Part shown: positions 1 through 7,834 of the stretch, piece by piece | Position numbering within the stretch: position 1 is the first letter of the stretch | Layout of the letters: each line of letters begins with the position of its first letter | Source: Aquiluna sp. | GTDB lineage: Bacteria > Actinomycetota > Actinomycetes > Actinomycetales > Microbacteriaceae | Assembly: GCA_028144365.1 (NCBI GenBank) | Contig: JAOGAX010000001.1 | Span: 45,872 to 109,871, forward strand | Reading direction: 5' to 3' | DNA length: 64,000 nt | Program-made: the position numbers and the translations under genes | Notes under the pieces: model-generated | What the model was told of the DNA's origin: nothing | What the model saw: only the letters and a program-made list of their open reading frames with translations | The model's database searches: none

Positions 1-254
1 TTTCGACAGGGATTCCTCTGACGAGCGCGAATAACCTGCAGGACACCAGCGCTTACGACCCATTCCAGAAGCAGCAGCTTGCTGTCATGGGAGAGGCAAA
101 GTACATCACTCAGTTCCTAGACCGCGACACCCGCCCTGACTTCGCTGGCCCAGTTGTTGGACCTTCGTTCCAGGAGTGGTTCCGTGACCCATCAAGCGTT
201 GACTCAATTCTTGAGTCCATGCAGTCACAGTGGGACGCACTACCTCCGCTATAA
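1..254 (+). CDS. Sugar ABC transporter substrate-binding protein (C-terminal end, partial)
   Basis: This is the last 83 or so codons of a reading frame entering from the left edge and ending in TAA at 252-254. The visible tail is polar and lacks membrane segments; it ends in WDALPPL. Two binding-protein-dependent permease genes follow on the same strand 26 bp later, so this is most likely the extracellular sugar-binding lipoprotein of the same importer. The family call rests mainly on context because the diagnostic N-terminal part lies outside the window. Confidence 0.7.
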   Translation, partial: STGIPLTSANNLQDTSAYDPFQKQQLAVMGEAKYITQFLDRDTRPDFAGPVVGPSFQEWFRDPSSVDSILESMQSQWDALPPL

Positions 255-280
255 GCAGAGGATAGCTAGCAACAGAGAGT

Positions 281-1204
281 ATGTCAGTAGAGACGGCGGC
301 GCCGCGCGGGGAACAAGTTGCTCGGCGCCGCCGCTTCTTTACGCGGCAGGACAAAATAACACTCGGGTTCTTCATCGGAATCCCAACATTTCTTCACGTA
401 GCGCTCGTATGGTTTCCAGCCATCGCCACCATCGGTCTCTCTTTTACCTACTGGACAGGTATCAAGATTGAGGACATTACCTGGGCCGGCCTCGCGAACT
501 ACGAAAACATTTTCTTCAACACCCCAATCTTTTGGGACGCGGTCCGCAACAACACAATTTGGATTCTCTGGTTCTTTTTCATAGCTACGCCATTGGGAGT
601 TTTGCTCGCTTACCAAATCGATCGCGAGATTCGCGGACACAAGCTCTATCAGTCTGCCTACTTCTTACCGGTGGTGCTTTCGCTCGCGGTGACAGGAATT
701 ATCTGGAACTTCTTGCTTCGTCCAGACGGATTCGTAAATGGTCTACTAGGCCTCCCAATCTCAGAGGCAATCTCCTTCTTTGGAGATGAGCGCTACAACA
801 TCTGGGTAATAATGATCATGGCCTCATGGCGCCACATTGGCTACATAATGTTGCTCTATTTAGCTGGACTGAAGGCTGTAGACGGAGCTCTCAGAGAGGC
901 CGCAACGATCGACGGCGCTACCGAGTGGCAGACTTTCCGCAAGGTTGTCTTCCCGGCAATGAAGCCTGTAAACATCATCGTCATCGTGATCACCATCATC
1001 GAATCCCTGAGGGCCTTCGACATGGTTTACATCATTTACGGTTCCTCGGGCGGACTCCCAATTTTAGGTGTCTTGGTATTCAATAACATCGCCGGTGAGG
1101 GAGCATCCATGAAGGGTGCGGCCTATGCCGTAATTCTTTTCTTGCTCTCGATTGTGCCGATTATCACCTATCTGCAGCAGCAGTTTAAGGATGATGTCCG
1201 ATGA
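281..1204 (+). CDS. Carbohydrate ABC transporter permease (MalF/UgpA type)
   Basis: This 307-residue inner-membrane permease has about six hydrophobic segments after a basic N-terminus. The cytoplasmic EAA loop that docks the ATPase is visible near residues 205-225 (REAATIDGATEWQTF, then FP and MKP). It would form the sugar channel together with the next gene. The ATG at 281 has a purine-rich AGAGAG stretch upstream. Its TGA overlaps the next ATG (ATGA), which indicates translational coupling. No ATPase gene is present, so the ATPase is probably a shared MsiK/UgpC-type protein encoded elsewhere. The transported sugar cannot be told from sequence. Confidence 0.9.
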   Translation: MSVETAAPRGEQVARRRRFFTRQDKITLGFFIGIPTFLHVALVWFPAIATIGLSFTYWTGIKIEDITWAGLANYENIFFNTPIFWDAVRNNTIWILWFFFIATPLGVLLAYQIDREIRGHKLYQSAYFLPVVLSLAVTGIIWNFLLRPDGFVNGLLGLPISEAISFFGDERYNIWVIMIMASWRHIGYIMLLYLAGLKAVDGALREAATIDGATEWQTFRKVVFPAMKPVNIIVIVITIIESLRAFDMVYIIYGSSGGLPILGVLVFNNIAGEGASMKGAAYAVILFLLSIVPIITYLQQQFKDDVR

Positions 1205-2103
1205 CGACCACTGTTAAGGTTCCGGAGCTACCTAAGCGTACGAAGAAGCTTTACGCCCAGGACATCAAAGACCGCTTTATTTCGATTTTCATCGGCATTT
1301 TTGCTGTGGTCTGGGTCTTCCCAATTGTTTGGACACTTTGGTCAAGCTTGAGGCCATACTCCGAAATACGTGCGGGAGGCGTGTTTTCTCCGCCACAAGA
1401 GCTTGGGGTGTTTAACTATGCCAGCGCTATCGACCGTATGGAGCTTCCGACGTACTTCACCAATACGGTGTTAATTACTTTGCCAGCCGTATTTCTTATT
1501 CTCTTGCTGGGCTCGCTGATTGCCTTTGTCGTCACAAGGTATTCATTCAAGTTCAATGTCGCAATGCTCTTGCTGTTCACTGCGGGAAACCTGTTGCCTC
1601 CCCAGTTGGTCTTCATTCCCGTTTTCAAGCTTTACCTGCTCCTTGGAGATCTGGTTGGTGACAGGCGCTTCCTCTATGACAATCACTGGGGAGTGATCCT
1701 TATTCACGTCGCTTTCCAAATGGGGTTTGCGACGTTCGTGCTCTCTTCCTACATGAAGACCATTCCCAAGGAGATCTCAGAGTCTGCAATGGTCGATGGT
1801 GCGAGCGTCTTCACTCACTATTTCAGGGTTATGCTGCCCCTTCTTAGGCCTCCGCTAGCAAGCCTTGGTGTGCTCATGATTACCTGGATCTACAACGACT
1901 TCTTCTGGGCGCTGGTCTTGATGTCTACTGACAATAAGAGGCCAATTACATCCGCACTCGGAAGGCTTACCGGTGAATTCGTGACGGACTATAACCTTCT
2001 TGCCGCCGGCGCGATGATTGCTGCCCTGCCAACGCTGATCGTATTCTTCGTGCTGCGAAAGCAATTTGTTGGTGGTCTAACTCTCGGCTCTACAAAGGGC
2101 TAG
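1201..2103 (+). CDS. Carbohydrate ABC transporter permease (MalG/UgpE type)
   Basis: This 300-residue second permease of the sugar importer has about six membrane helices. Its EAA-like loop reads SESAMVDGASVFTHYFRV near residues 197-214, followed by LP. Family length is about 270-300. The start overlaps the stop of the preceding permease by 4 bp, which confirms the operon. The gene ends at a TAG, with 72 bp before the next ORF. Together with the binding protein and the first permease it forms a CUT1-type uptake system; substrate unknown. Confidence 0.9.
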   Translation: MTTTVKVPELPKRTKKLYAQDIKDRFISIFIGIFAVVWVFPIVWTLWSSLRPYSEIRAGGVFSPPQELGVFNYASAIDRMELPTYFTNTVLITLPAVFLILLLGSLIAFVVTRYSFKFNVAMLLLFTAGNLLPPQLVFIPVFKLYLLLGDLVGDRRFLYDNHWGVILIHVAFQMGFATFVLSSYMKTIPKEISESAMVDGASVFTHYFRVMLPLLRPPLASLGVLMITWIYNDFFWALVLMSTDNKRPITSALGRLTGEFVTDYNLLAAGAMIAALPTLIVFFVLRKQFVGGLTLGSTKG

Positions 2104-2175
2104 TCGGGACATCTGTCTTAGAAATCGAATTTCCTCGCTTATGGTTGGGTAGGTAAGCAACCGAGGAGGCAGATT

Positions 2176-2574
2176 ATGGACTTTCAAACAGCGCTCAGGT
2201 CCTTCTGGAAGCGTTATCGAGACTTTAGGGGCCGCTCTAGGCGATCAGAGTATTGGTTCATCCAGCTGTTCTTGGTTGTCACTAACTTTTCCGTCGCAAT
2301 TATTGACCTGGCACTTATGGGTTGGGATGTCGACCGCTTCATAGCTAACGGTGGTGGCGGGATCGTTGGACTTGTCTGGATTCTTGTGACAATCGTGCCA
2401 GCACTTGCTGTGTTGGTTAGAAGGCTGCACGACACCGGAAAGAGCGGCTGGTGGGCTCTGGTTGGCTTACTGCCACTGGTTGGCGCTATCGTGCTGCTCG
2501 TATTTACTGTGACTGACTCGTCGCCAGGGGAGAATAAGTTCGGCCTTTCCCCTAAGGAAAGCTCGGACGCTTAG
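2176..2574 (+). CDS. DUF805 family membrane protein
   Basis: This 132-residue protein begins with the pattern of DUF805 proteins (FWKRYRDFRGRSRRSEYW near residues 10-27). Three to four membrane segments follow, along with the family's RLHDTGKSGWW motif near residues 83-93. These are inner-membrane proteins of unknown biochemical role, often linked to envelope stress. A clear GAGGAGG-like ribosome site (2163-2168) precedes the ATG. The TAG at 2572-2574 overlaps the TAA of the convergent P450 gene by 2 bp. Confidence 0.9.
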   Translation: MDFQTALRSFWKRYRDFRGRSRRSEYWFIQLFLVVTNFSVAIIDLALMGWDVDRFIANGGGGIVGLVWILVTIVPALAVLVRRLHDTGKSGWWALVGLLPLVGAIVLLVFTVTDSSPGENKFGLSPKESSDA

Positions 2575-3758
2575 CCTACGGCTACCGGCACGCTCTCATA
2601 ACCGCGGAGAACGAAGGTAGGTCTGCGGCTAGGTTCGGCTGAAAGTCGAAGGCCAGGGAACGTTTCGAGAAGCATAGGCAGCGAAGTTGTCATCTCCATG
2701 CGCGCTAGAGGTGCACCAATGCAAAAGTGAATGCCTGCTCCGAAGCCAATGTGGGGGTTTGGGGAGCGGCTTAGATTTAGTTCGTCAGCGTGCTCAAAAA
2801 CGGTTTCGTCTCGATTTGCACTTCCCAAGAGAGCCGCTATCTTCGCACCTTCAGGAACTATCACTCCGCCCACCTCGGTGTCCTCAGTGGCCGTTCGCTC
2901 AAAAAGATGAAGCGGAGCGTCAAACCTTAGGAACTCATCAACCGCAGTTTCGGCCATGGCCCTGGGATTAGCTACTAAGTCTTGCCACTGACTAGGGGCC
3001 TTCATGGCTGCCACCATGCCATTGCCAAACCCATTTACACTCGCCTCGTGACCTGCATTTAGCAGCAGCACGCAGGTGGCGATTAGCTCTCGTGCAGAGA
3101 GCTTCTCGCCTTCCTCTTCTACAAGTGCAAGCTCAGATATCAGATCGCTACCCGGGCTCTTCTTTCTATCTACCATCAGGCCATGCACATAAGCGGCAAA
3201 CTCATCGCTGGCTCGTCTGGCCTCTGCCCTCTCCTGGTCGCTTGGGGATGGCTCATACATCTTTACAATCGCCTGTGACCAGGGCCTTAGCAGGTGCTCA
3301 TCGCTCTCGGGAAAGCCCAGCAGTTCTGCTATCACCATCACAGGTAGGGGTTCTGCGAAGTCCGCGATTAGATCAAACTGACCTGTGTCACCAAGGTTTT
3401 CTTGAATGCGATCGAGGAGTCGTTTTGTGATGCGCTCGACATCTGGTCTTAGCTCCTCAATCCGCTTTGGGTTGAATGCCTTCATAACCAGTGAGCGAAG
3501 TCTGGCGTGTTTTGGAGGCTCTGAATCGAGGATTGAGTCTGCGTGAAGATAGTTGAAGGTCTCCCAGTCACTCTCTGGTTCCTTGGGACTAAAGATGCGC
3601 CCGAGCGTTCTGGTTCGCAGTACCTTGCTGGCGTCCTTGTATTTTGAGGCTAGAAATAGCTGGCTTTCTTCGTGCCAGACAGGACCCTCTTGCTTGCGCA
3701 GCTCCGCTAGCTGTGGGTAGGGATTCGCTACAAATTCGGGGTCGGTGAAACTAAACAT
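2571..3758 (-). CDS. Cytochrome P450
   Basis: This 395-residue soluble bacterial P450 would be a haem monooxygenase needing ferredoxin-type redox partners, which are not encoded here. The haem-binding loop FGAGIHFCIGAPLA carries Cys346. The K-helix ExxR is E275-R278 (EFLR). The I-helix oxygen-activation motif is AGHEAS (235-240), with Ser in place of the more common Thr. The start overlaps the end of the upstream nitroreductase by 8 bp, so the two are probably translated together. Substrate unknown. The pair lies downstream of the rhodopsin gene on the same strand. Confidence 0.93.
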   Translation of the reverse strand: MFSFTDPEFVANPYPQLAELRKQEGPVWHEESQLFLASKYKDASKVLRTRTLGRIFSPKEPESDWETFNYLHADSILDSEPPKHARLRSLVMKAFNPKRIEELRPDVERITKRLLDRIQENLGDTGQFDLIADFAEPLPVMVIAELLGFPESDEHLLRPWSQAIVKMYEPSPSDQERAEARRASDEFAAYVHGLMVDRKKSPGSDLISELALVEEEGEKLSARELIATCVLLLNAGHEASVNGFGNGMVAAMKAPSQWQDLVANPRAMAETAVDEFLRFDAPLHLFERTATEDTEVGGVIVPEGAKIAALLGSANRDETVFEHADELNLSRSPNPHIGFGAGIHFCIGAPLARMEMTTSLPMLLETFPGLRLSAEPSRRPTFVLRGYESVPVAVG

Positions 3759-4482
3759 CTTTGAGCTTGATGTCCTGAATTGGCAGCCGCTCTGCCTCGA
3801 AAGAGTTCACCTTGTGATCTGACGGGTAGCCAACTGCTATACCGCAGAGGAGTTTGTAGCCCTTTGGAATCTGGAACTGCTTTCTGATTGGGTCCGCCCA
3901 AAGGGCAACCGCTCCCTGCGCACAGGTTCCGAGTCCCCTGGCATGGGCACCAAGCATTAGGTTTTGCATAAACAGCCCGGCATCAGAGACCGAGTACTCA
4001 CCGAGGCCTTTGTGGGTGAAGATGAAAAGTTCAACCGGAGCACCAAAGAACTCATAGTTTCTTGCCCATTGAGCTTGCCTAGCGACGTGGTCATCACGCT
4101 TTATGCCAAGTAACCCGTAGAGCTCTGAGCCAACTCGCTGTTGTCTTGGGACAAGTTCTTTCGGGTAGGGACGGAAGACGCGGTAGTCGCTTTTGGGGAG
4201 TCCGAAGCGAGTGAAGAAGAGTTTGATTTTGCCCCAGGTGCCACCTCTCAGGGCCTTAGCTGCTGCCTCCCACCTGGCCAGAAGGTCTCTGCTTATCTGG
4301 TCACGCTTTTCACCGGTGGCAATCCCTACGAGATAGGGGCGGGTGTTGGACCAGGATGGTGCGGTCATTGCATCCCGGAGGAGCTCGTCGATGAGCTCTT
4401 GTGGGACAGGGGTCTCTAGGAAGTCTCTGGTAGTCCTGCGAGATGCGACGAACTTGGCCCAGTCGTCTCTAGATACAGCCAC
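3751..4482 (-). CDS. Nitroreductase family protein
   Basis: This 243-residue protein is of the FMN-dependent nitroreductase type. It opens with a SRRTTRDF motif near residues 14-21 and has the later family pattern GLGTCAQGA near residues 180-190, where dimer and FMN contacts lie. Such enzymes reduce nitro compounds, quinones or other electron-poor substrates with NAD(P)H. The start is a GTG with no obvious ribosome site, 9 bp after the stop of the 37-residue ORF upstream. It overlaps the P450 gene by 8 bp. The partnership with a P450 suggests a shared biotransformation, but the substrate is unknown. Confidence 0.88.
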   Translation of the reverse strand: MAVSRDDWAKFVASRRTTRDFLETPVPQELIDELLRDAMTAPSWSNTRPYLVGIATGEKRDQISRDLLARWEAAAKALRGGTWGKIKLFFTRFGLPKSDYRVFRPYPKELVPRQQRVGSELYGLLGIKRDDHVARQAQWARNYEFFGAPVELFIFTHKGLGEYSVSDAGLFMQNLMLGAHARGLGTCAQGAVALWADPIRKQFQIPKGYKLLCGIAVGYPSDHKVNSFEAERLPIQDIKLKDV

Positions 4483-4491
4483 AGAGGAAGA

Positions 4492-4605
4492 CTAGCGATA
4501 GTTTGCTAGGAAACTGGGGAATGCGGCTCCGATGATAAGCATCACTGGAACGGTGAGCGTTAGAGCAAGAATCTGAATCAGATCCCAATCAATCTTTTTT
4601 CTCAA
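4492..4605 (-). CDS. 37-residue single-pass membrane peptide downstream of actinorhodopsin
   Basis: This ORF runs from a TTG at 4605-4603 to a TAG ending at 4492. The ribosome site is AAAGGAG, about 6 bases upstream. The product has a basic start (MRKKIDWD) and one hydrophobic helix of about 20 residues containing many L, V, I and A, then SFLANYR at the end. It lies between the rhodopsin terminator hairpin and the nitroreductase gene. I do not recognise a family. It may be a small subunit or partner of the rhodopsin, or a leader peptide. A real gene is supported by the ribosome site and the sensible topology. Confidence 0.6.
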   Translation of the reverse strand: MRKKIDWDLIQILALTLTVPVMLIIGAAFPSFLANYR

Positions 4606-4628
4606 TTTGTCTCCTTTGGTAAAGAAAA

Positions 4629-4652
4629 GGGGCGCAGGTTTCCCCGCGCCCC
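4629..4652 (-). terminator. Intrinsic terminator after actinorhodopsin
   Basis: On the minus strand this forms a 10-bp stem (GGGGCGCGGG paired with CCTGCGCCCC, one G-U pair) with a GAAA loop, followed by TTTTCTTT. It starts 13 bases past the rhodopsin stop codon. It should end most rhodopsin transcripts; the 37-residue ORF begins right after the T-rich tract and would rely on read-through or a promoter of its own. Confidence 0.85.
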
Positions 4653-4665
4653 TATCCCTTGTGAA

Positions 4666-5424
4666 TTAGTCGCGGAACTCAGCCTTAGCGAATTCCTTGT
4701 CTTCCTCACCACTCTTGATACGAGCGATGGTGAAGATCATCAGACCGAAGAGACACTTCGCCAAAATGTCGGCGATGGTGTAACCGGTCTCACGAAGCAC
4801 GAAGCTGGTCTCGTCGAAACCAGTTGCGTTCATGTTTGCGATGAAGGCGATTGGGTAAACACCCCAGGTTGCGAGAAGAAGAAGACGTAGCTCCTTGATC
4901 TTGCGCTGTACAGCCTCGCTCTGACGCTCGAGGCTCTTACCGAGCTCAACGAACAGTACGTAGAGGATGTATAGGAATGGGATGGTCGATAGTAGACCCC
5001 AGACCGAAGGCGCTAGGCCCATGGTCATGCCAGAGTCTCCTGGGTAACCCAGTGCGATCATCAGGGCTGCTGCTGGTACTAGGCGGACGAGCAGTGAGCT
5101 CTGTGCCTGGCGAGCTAGCGCGAGAACTGCAACGGTCTCAACCAGTAGCAGTGGAACAGTTAGGAACCAGTCAACGTAACGGTAGCCAACGTTGTAGGAG
5201 GCTCCTGCTACTGCGTCTGGACCGAATGCGTGGACAAAGCTGTCGAACATTCTGAAGTAGTGGTAAGCGGCGATCGCCGTAACCGTTGCCGAGACCATGA
5301 CAGCCATGCGGTAACGGGGGAGAACACGCTCACGTCCTACGAGAAGAAAGGTGGTAGTGAACAGCATGCTCGCAATTCCAAGCGAAAGCATGTTGAAGAC
5401 TACGTTATAACCTTCTGTACTCAT
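4666..5424 (-). CDS. actR: Actinorhodopsin, light-driven proton pump
   Basis: This 252-residue, seven-helix microbial rhodopsin uses light to move protons out of the cell. Helix C carries the proton-pump triad D85-T89-E96 with proteorhodopsin spacing. The retinal-binding lysine is K223 (ADILAKCLFG). The conserved helix-B histidine is H55. Leu93 is at the spectral tuning site and predicts green absorption. Gly143 (VWGLLSTIPF) lies where xanthorhodopsin-type pumps have the small residue that opens a carotenoid-antenna pocket, so antenna binding is possible (inference). The ribosome site AAAGGA precedes the ATG. No retinal or carotenoid synthesis genes are in the window. Confidence 0.95.
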   Translation of the reverse strand: MSTEGYNVVFNMLSLGIASMLFTTTFLLVGRERVLPRYRMAVMVSATVTAIAAYHYFRMFDSFVHAFGPDAVAGASYNVGYRYVDWFLTVPLLLVETVAVLALARQAQSSLLVRLVPAAALMIALGYPGDSGMTMGLAPSVWGLLSTIPFLYILYVLFVELGKSLERQSEAVQRKIKELRLLLLATWGVYPIAFIANMNATGFDETSFVLRETGYTIADILAKCLFGLMIFTIARIKSGEEDKEFAKAEFRD

Positions 5425-5439
5425 TTATATTTTTCCTTT

Positions 5440-5459
5440 CGGCCTTTAGGTGTAGGCCG
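5440..5459 (-). promoter_or_regulatory. Hairpin in the rhodopsin 5' leader
   Basis: A perfect 6-bp inverted repeat (CGGCCT and AGGCCG, 8-base loop) ends 2-3 bases before the AAAGGA ribosome site of the rhodopsin gene. Placed there it could protect the mRNA or limit ribosome access. I could not settle on a promoter in the 140 bases upstream, although the stretch near 5500-5540 is AT-rich. Confidence 0.45.
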
Positions 5460-5567
5460 ACTCGGAAGCGAATCGAGGTCTTCGAGCAGCTTCTTCGCTG
5501 ACCTACACATAATTCAAACTACACCTATTCTGAGAAAATCCTGATAAATGTAACGTTTTGGTAACTG

Positions 5568-6038
5568 CTAATAACCAAGAACTAATTTTCCTGCGGCCAG
5601 CTCCTCCATGGAGCCCGTGAAGAAAAACCCAATGTATTGGGGGCCCTTGGGAGTGAGCGTCAAAAGTCCCCGCATGGATTCAACCCTTGAGCCGGCTTCG
5701 CTCCTGAGCTCGAACCAAAACTCCCTCGTCCCCAGTGCCAAACCATGATTTATTACCCGGAGCCGGGCGTTGACTCCAAACTCGTTTTCTTCAAGAACTA
5801 GCTCGTCGGTTACTTCGAGACCGCCTGCGATTCCCAAGTTCCCGCAGCTAGCAATTCCGCAGTAGGTAACGCTTTGAGGATCGAGTTGCTTGAGGGTTGC
5901 CCGCTGAGCGTCTAGCTCCAGCTGGCTACTCAGAGGAACCAGCGCCAACAGGGCAACAATTACACCAAGCCACATCGTGATCTGCTGACCCCTTGGGGTA
6001 GTTAGCCATGGTCTTTTCAAAGGAACCTCTTCGAACAA
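5568..6038 (-). CDS. Hypothetical single-pass membrane protein
   Basis: This 156-residue protein has a charged N-terminus of about 20 residues, one membrane helix near residues 21-38 (MWLGVIVALLALVPL) and an exported-looking domain of about 115 residues. That domain has beta-rich character and two cysteines (CGIASC, near 60-65) that could form a disulfide. No family is recognised. It is divergent from psuG and ends 143 bp upstream of the rhodopsin start on the same strand. Confidence 0.65.
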   Translation of the reverse strand: MFEEVPLKRPWLTTPRGQQITMWLGVIVALLALVPLSSQLELDAQRATLKQLDPQSVTYCGIASCGNLGIAGGLEVTDELVLEENEFGVNARLRVINHGLALGTREFWFELRSEAGSRVESMRGLLTLTPKGPQYIGFFFTGSMEELAAGKLVLGY

Positions 6039-6092
6039 ACAATAGTGATTTGCGGGCTAGGTGAGGGATTTAGACTCGGCTAGCCTTGTGGG

Positions 6093-7001
6093 GTGCAAGA
6101 TGCTGGAATCAAAATACATCCCGAGGTAGCGGCAGCAATCTCCGAGGGGGCAGCTGTTGTTGCCCTGGAGTCGACCATCATCTCCCACGGCCTTCCTCGT
6201 CCTCAGAATCTTCTTGCCGCCAGGGCCTTCGAGGAGCTCTTGCGAGCTCAAAACGTTGTGCCCGCAACCATTGCCGTTATTGACGGCACCCCAACCGTTG
6301 GCTTGGCAGAGGATGAGCTCGAGCTAATTGCTAACGAGGACATCCCCAAGGCATCGGTCAGAGACCTGCCAATTCTTCGGGCCAAGGGCCTAAGTGGCGC
6401 AACCACGGTTGCTGCCACCGCCTATCTGGCAGCCAAGGCGGGCGTGAAGGTCTTTGCAACTGGCGGCCTAGGCGGTGTTCATCGCGGAGCGAGTGAGACC
6501 TTTGATGAGTCGGCAGACCTCACCACCTTGGCCAGCGCACCGGTTGTTGTTGTAAGTGCGGGCGTCAAAAGTGTTCTGGACATCGGTGCAACGCTTGAGC
6601 GTTTGGAAAGCCTGAGCATCCCCGTGGTTGGCTATCGGACGGACATCTTTCCCGCCTTTTGGCTGCCAACCTCTGAGTTTTCTCTTGACTGGAGGGTGGA
6701 TGGTCCTGGGCAAGCGGCGGAGGTATTTAGGGCGTTGCAGGCCCAGGGGTCAAAGTCAGCACTCGTAGTCGCAAACCCCGTCCCCGTGGCAGAGGCGTGG
6801 GACAGGGCAGAGCACGACGCGGTTTTGGAGAAGGCCTTTGCGGCGGCCGATGCCCAGGGGGTTAGGGGCAAGGAGGTCACCCCGTTCCTCTTGCAGTTCA
6901 TCGTCGAGGCTTCCGGTGGTAGATCACTAGAAGTGAATCTCAGTCTGGCTAGGAACAATGTCAGCGTCGCAGGCGATATCGCCAGATCGCTCGCAAACTA
7001 A
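6093..7001 (+). CDS. psuG: Pseudouridine-5'-phosphate glycosidase
   Basis: This 302-residue cytoplasmic enzyme of the PsuG family splits pseudouridine 5'-phosphate into uracil and ribose 5-phosphate. Family signatures are visible: ALESTIISHGLPRPQN near residues 24-39, ATIAVIDGTP near 58-67, the glycine-rich KVFATGGLGGVHRGA near 118-132, and ANPVP near 223-227. The GTG at 6093 is chosen because the homology starts just after it. No ribosome site is visible, and a TAGCCT -10-like hexamer at 6081-6086 suggests a leaderless transcript. Its TAA overlaps the ATG of the kinase gene by one base. Confidence 0.93.
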   Translation: MQDAGIKIHPEVAAAISEGAAVVALESTIISHGLPRPQNLLAARAFEELLRAQNVVPATIAVIDGTPTVGLAEDELELIANEDIPKASVRDLPILRAKGLSGATTVAATAYLAAKAGVKVFATGGLGGVHRGASETFDESADLTTLASAPVVVVSAGVKSVLDIGATLERLESLSIPVVGYRTDIFPAFWLPTSEFSLDWRVDGPGQAAEVFRALQAQGSKSALVVANPVPVAEAWDRAEHDAVLEKAFAAADAQGVRGKEVTPFLLQFIVEASGGRSLEVNLSLARNNVSVAGDIARSLAN

Positions 7002-7831
7002 TGAAGCGGGTTGTGGTTCTCGGAGATGTCATCGAAGACATCATTGTCATCTCAGACTCAGCCCGTCAGCTGAACACCGATAACCCCTCAGAGATATCCT
7101 CCAAACCAGGCGGTTCGGGAGCAAACTTTGCTGTTTGGTTGGCGTCCTTGGGAGTGGAGGTGGAGCTGGTTGCCAGGGTCGGCGCTGCCGATCGAGCTCG
7201 GCTTACAAATTATTTTGAGACAAAGTTTGTGATCGCAAAATTAGAGCCCGATGAAAAACTCCACACCGGCAAGATTGTGGTTTTAGTAGAGGGAAACAAT
7301 CGCACCTTCTTCACCGACCGAGGCGCAAACGAGGGCCTAACCGCAAAGTCGGCCGATCTTTCAAAGACCGATGTGCTCTATCTTTCCGGCTATGCAGTGA
7401 TGTCAATGGGCATCCAGCGCACCCAGGAGTTGATTGAAAAAGCCGGCTCGGTTGGAGTCTTGGTTGCGGTGGATCCGGGAAGCAGAAGTTTCATAAGTCA
7501 GTTTGGTGCCCCAGAGTTCTTAGAGGCAATCTCAGGTTCTGACTTCATCTTTCCAAACGCTGATGAGTATGAGCTGCTCTCTAGGCATGCAAACCTGCAA
7601 GAGCTATTCCCCGAGGTAATCGTGACATCGGGTGATGAGGGCGCCGAGGTTTTGGGTATAGCGAAGTCGCCAGCTTTTGAGGTTGAGGTAATTGATTCGA
7701 CCGGTGCTGGAGACGCCTTCGCCGCGAAGTACCTCGCTCAACGGTTGAGTGGTCTCGAGGTTGTCGACGCCCTCAGAGATGCCAATGCCTTCGCAGCGCA
7801 GGCCGTTACCAAGCCCGGCGGTCAGCCATAG
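7001..7831 (+). CDS. PfkB-family kinase, probable pseudouridine kinase
   Basis: This 276-residue ribokinase-family protein has the N-terminal GGSGANFAVWLASLG substrate loop near residues 37-51 and the C-terminal DSTGAGDAFAAKY motif near residues 227-239, which holds the catalytic Asp and anion hole. Its overlap with psuG (TAATG) strongly suggests that it phosphorylates pseudouridine to feed PsuG (PsuK role). Family membership is certain; the exact substrate is inferred from context. It converges with the short ALDH gene 3 bp downstream. Confidence 0.85.
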   Translation: MKRVVVLGDVIEDIIVISDSARQLNTDNPSEISSKPGGSGANFAVWLASLGVEVELVARVGAADRARLTNYFETKFVIAKLEPDEKLHTGKIVVLVEGNNRTFFTDRGANEGLTAKSADLSKTDVLYLSGYAVMSMGIQRTQELIEKAGSVGVLVAVDPGSRSFISQFGAPEFLEAISGSDFIFPNADEYELLSRHANLQELFPEVIVTSGDEGAEVLGIAKSPAFEVEVIDSTGAGDAFAAKYLAQRLSGLEVVDALRDANAFAAQAVTKPGGQP

Positions 7832-7834
7832 CGG

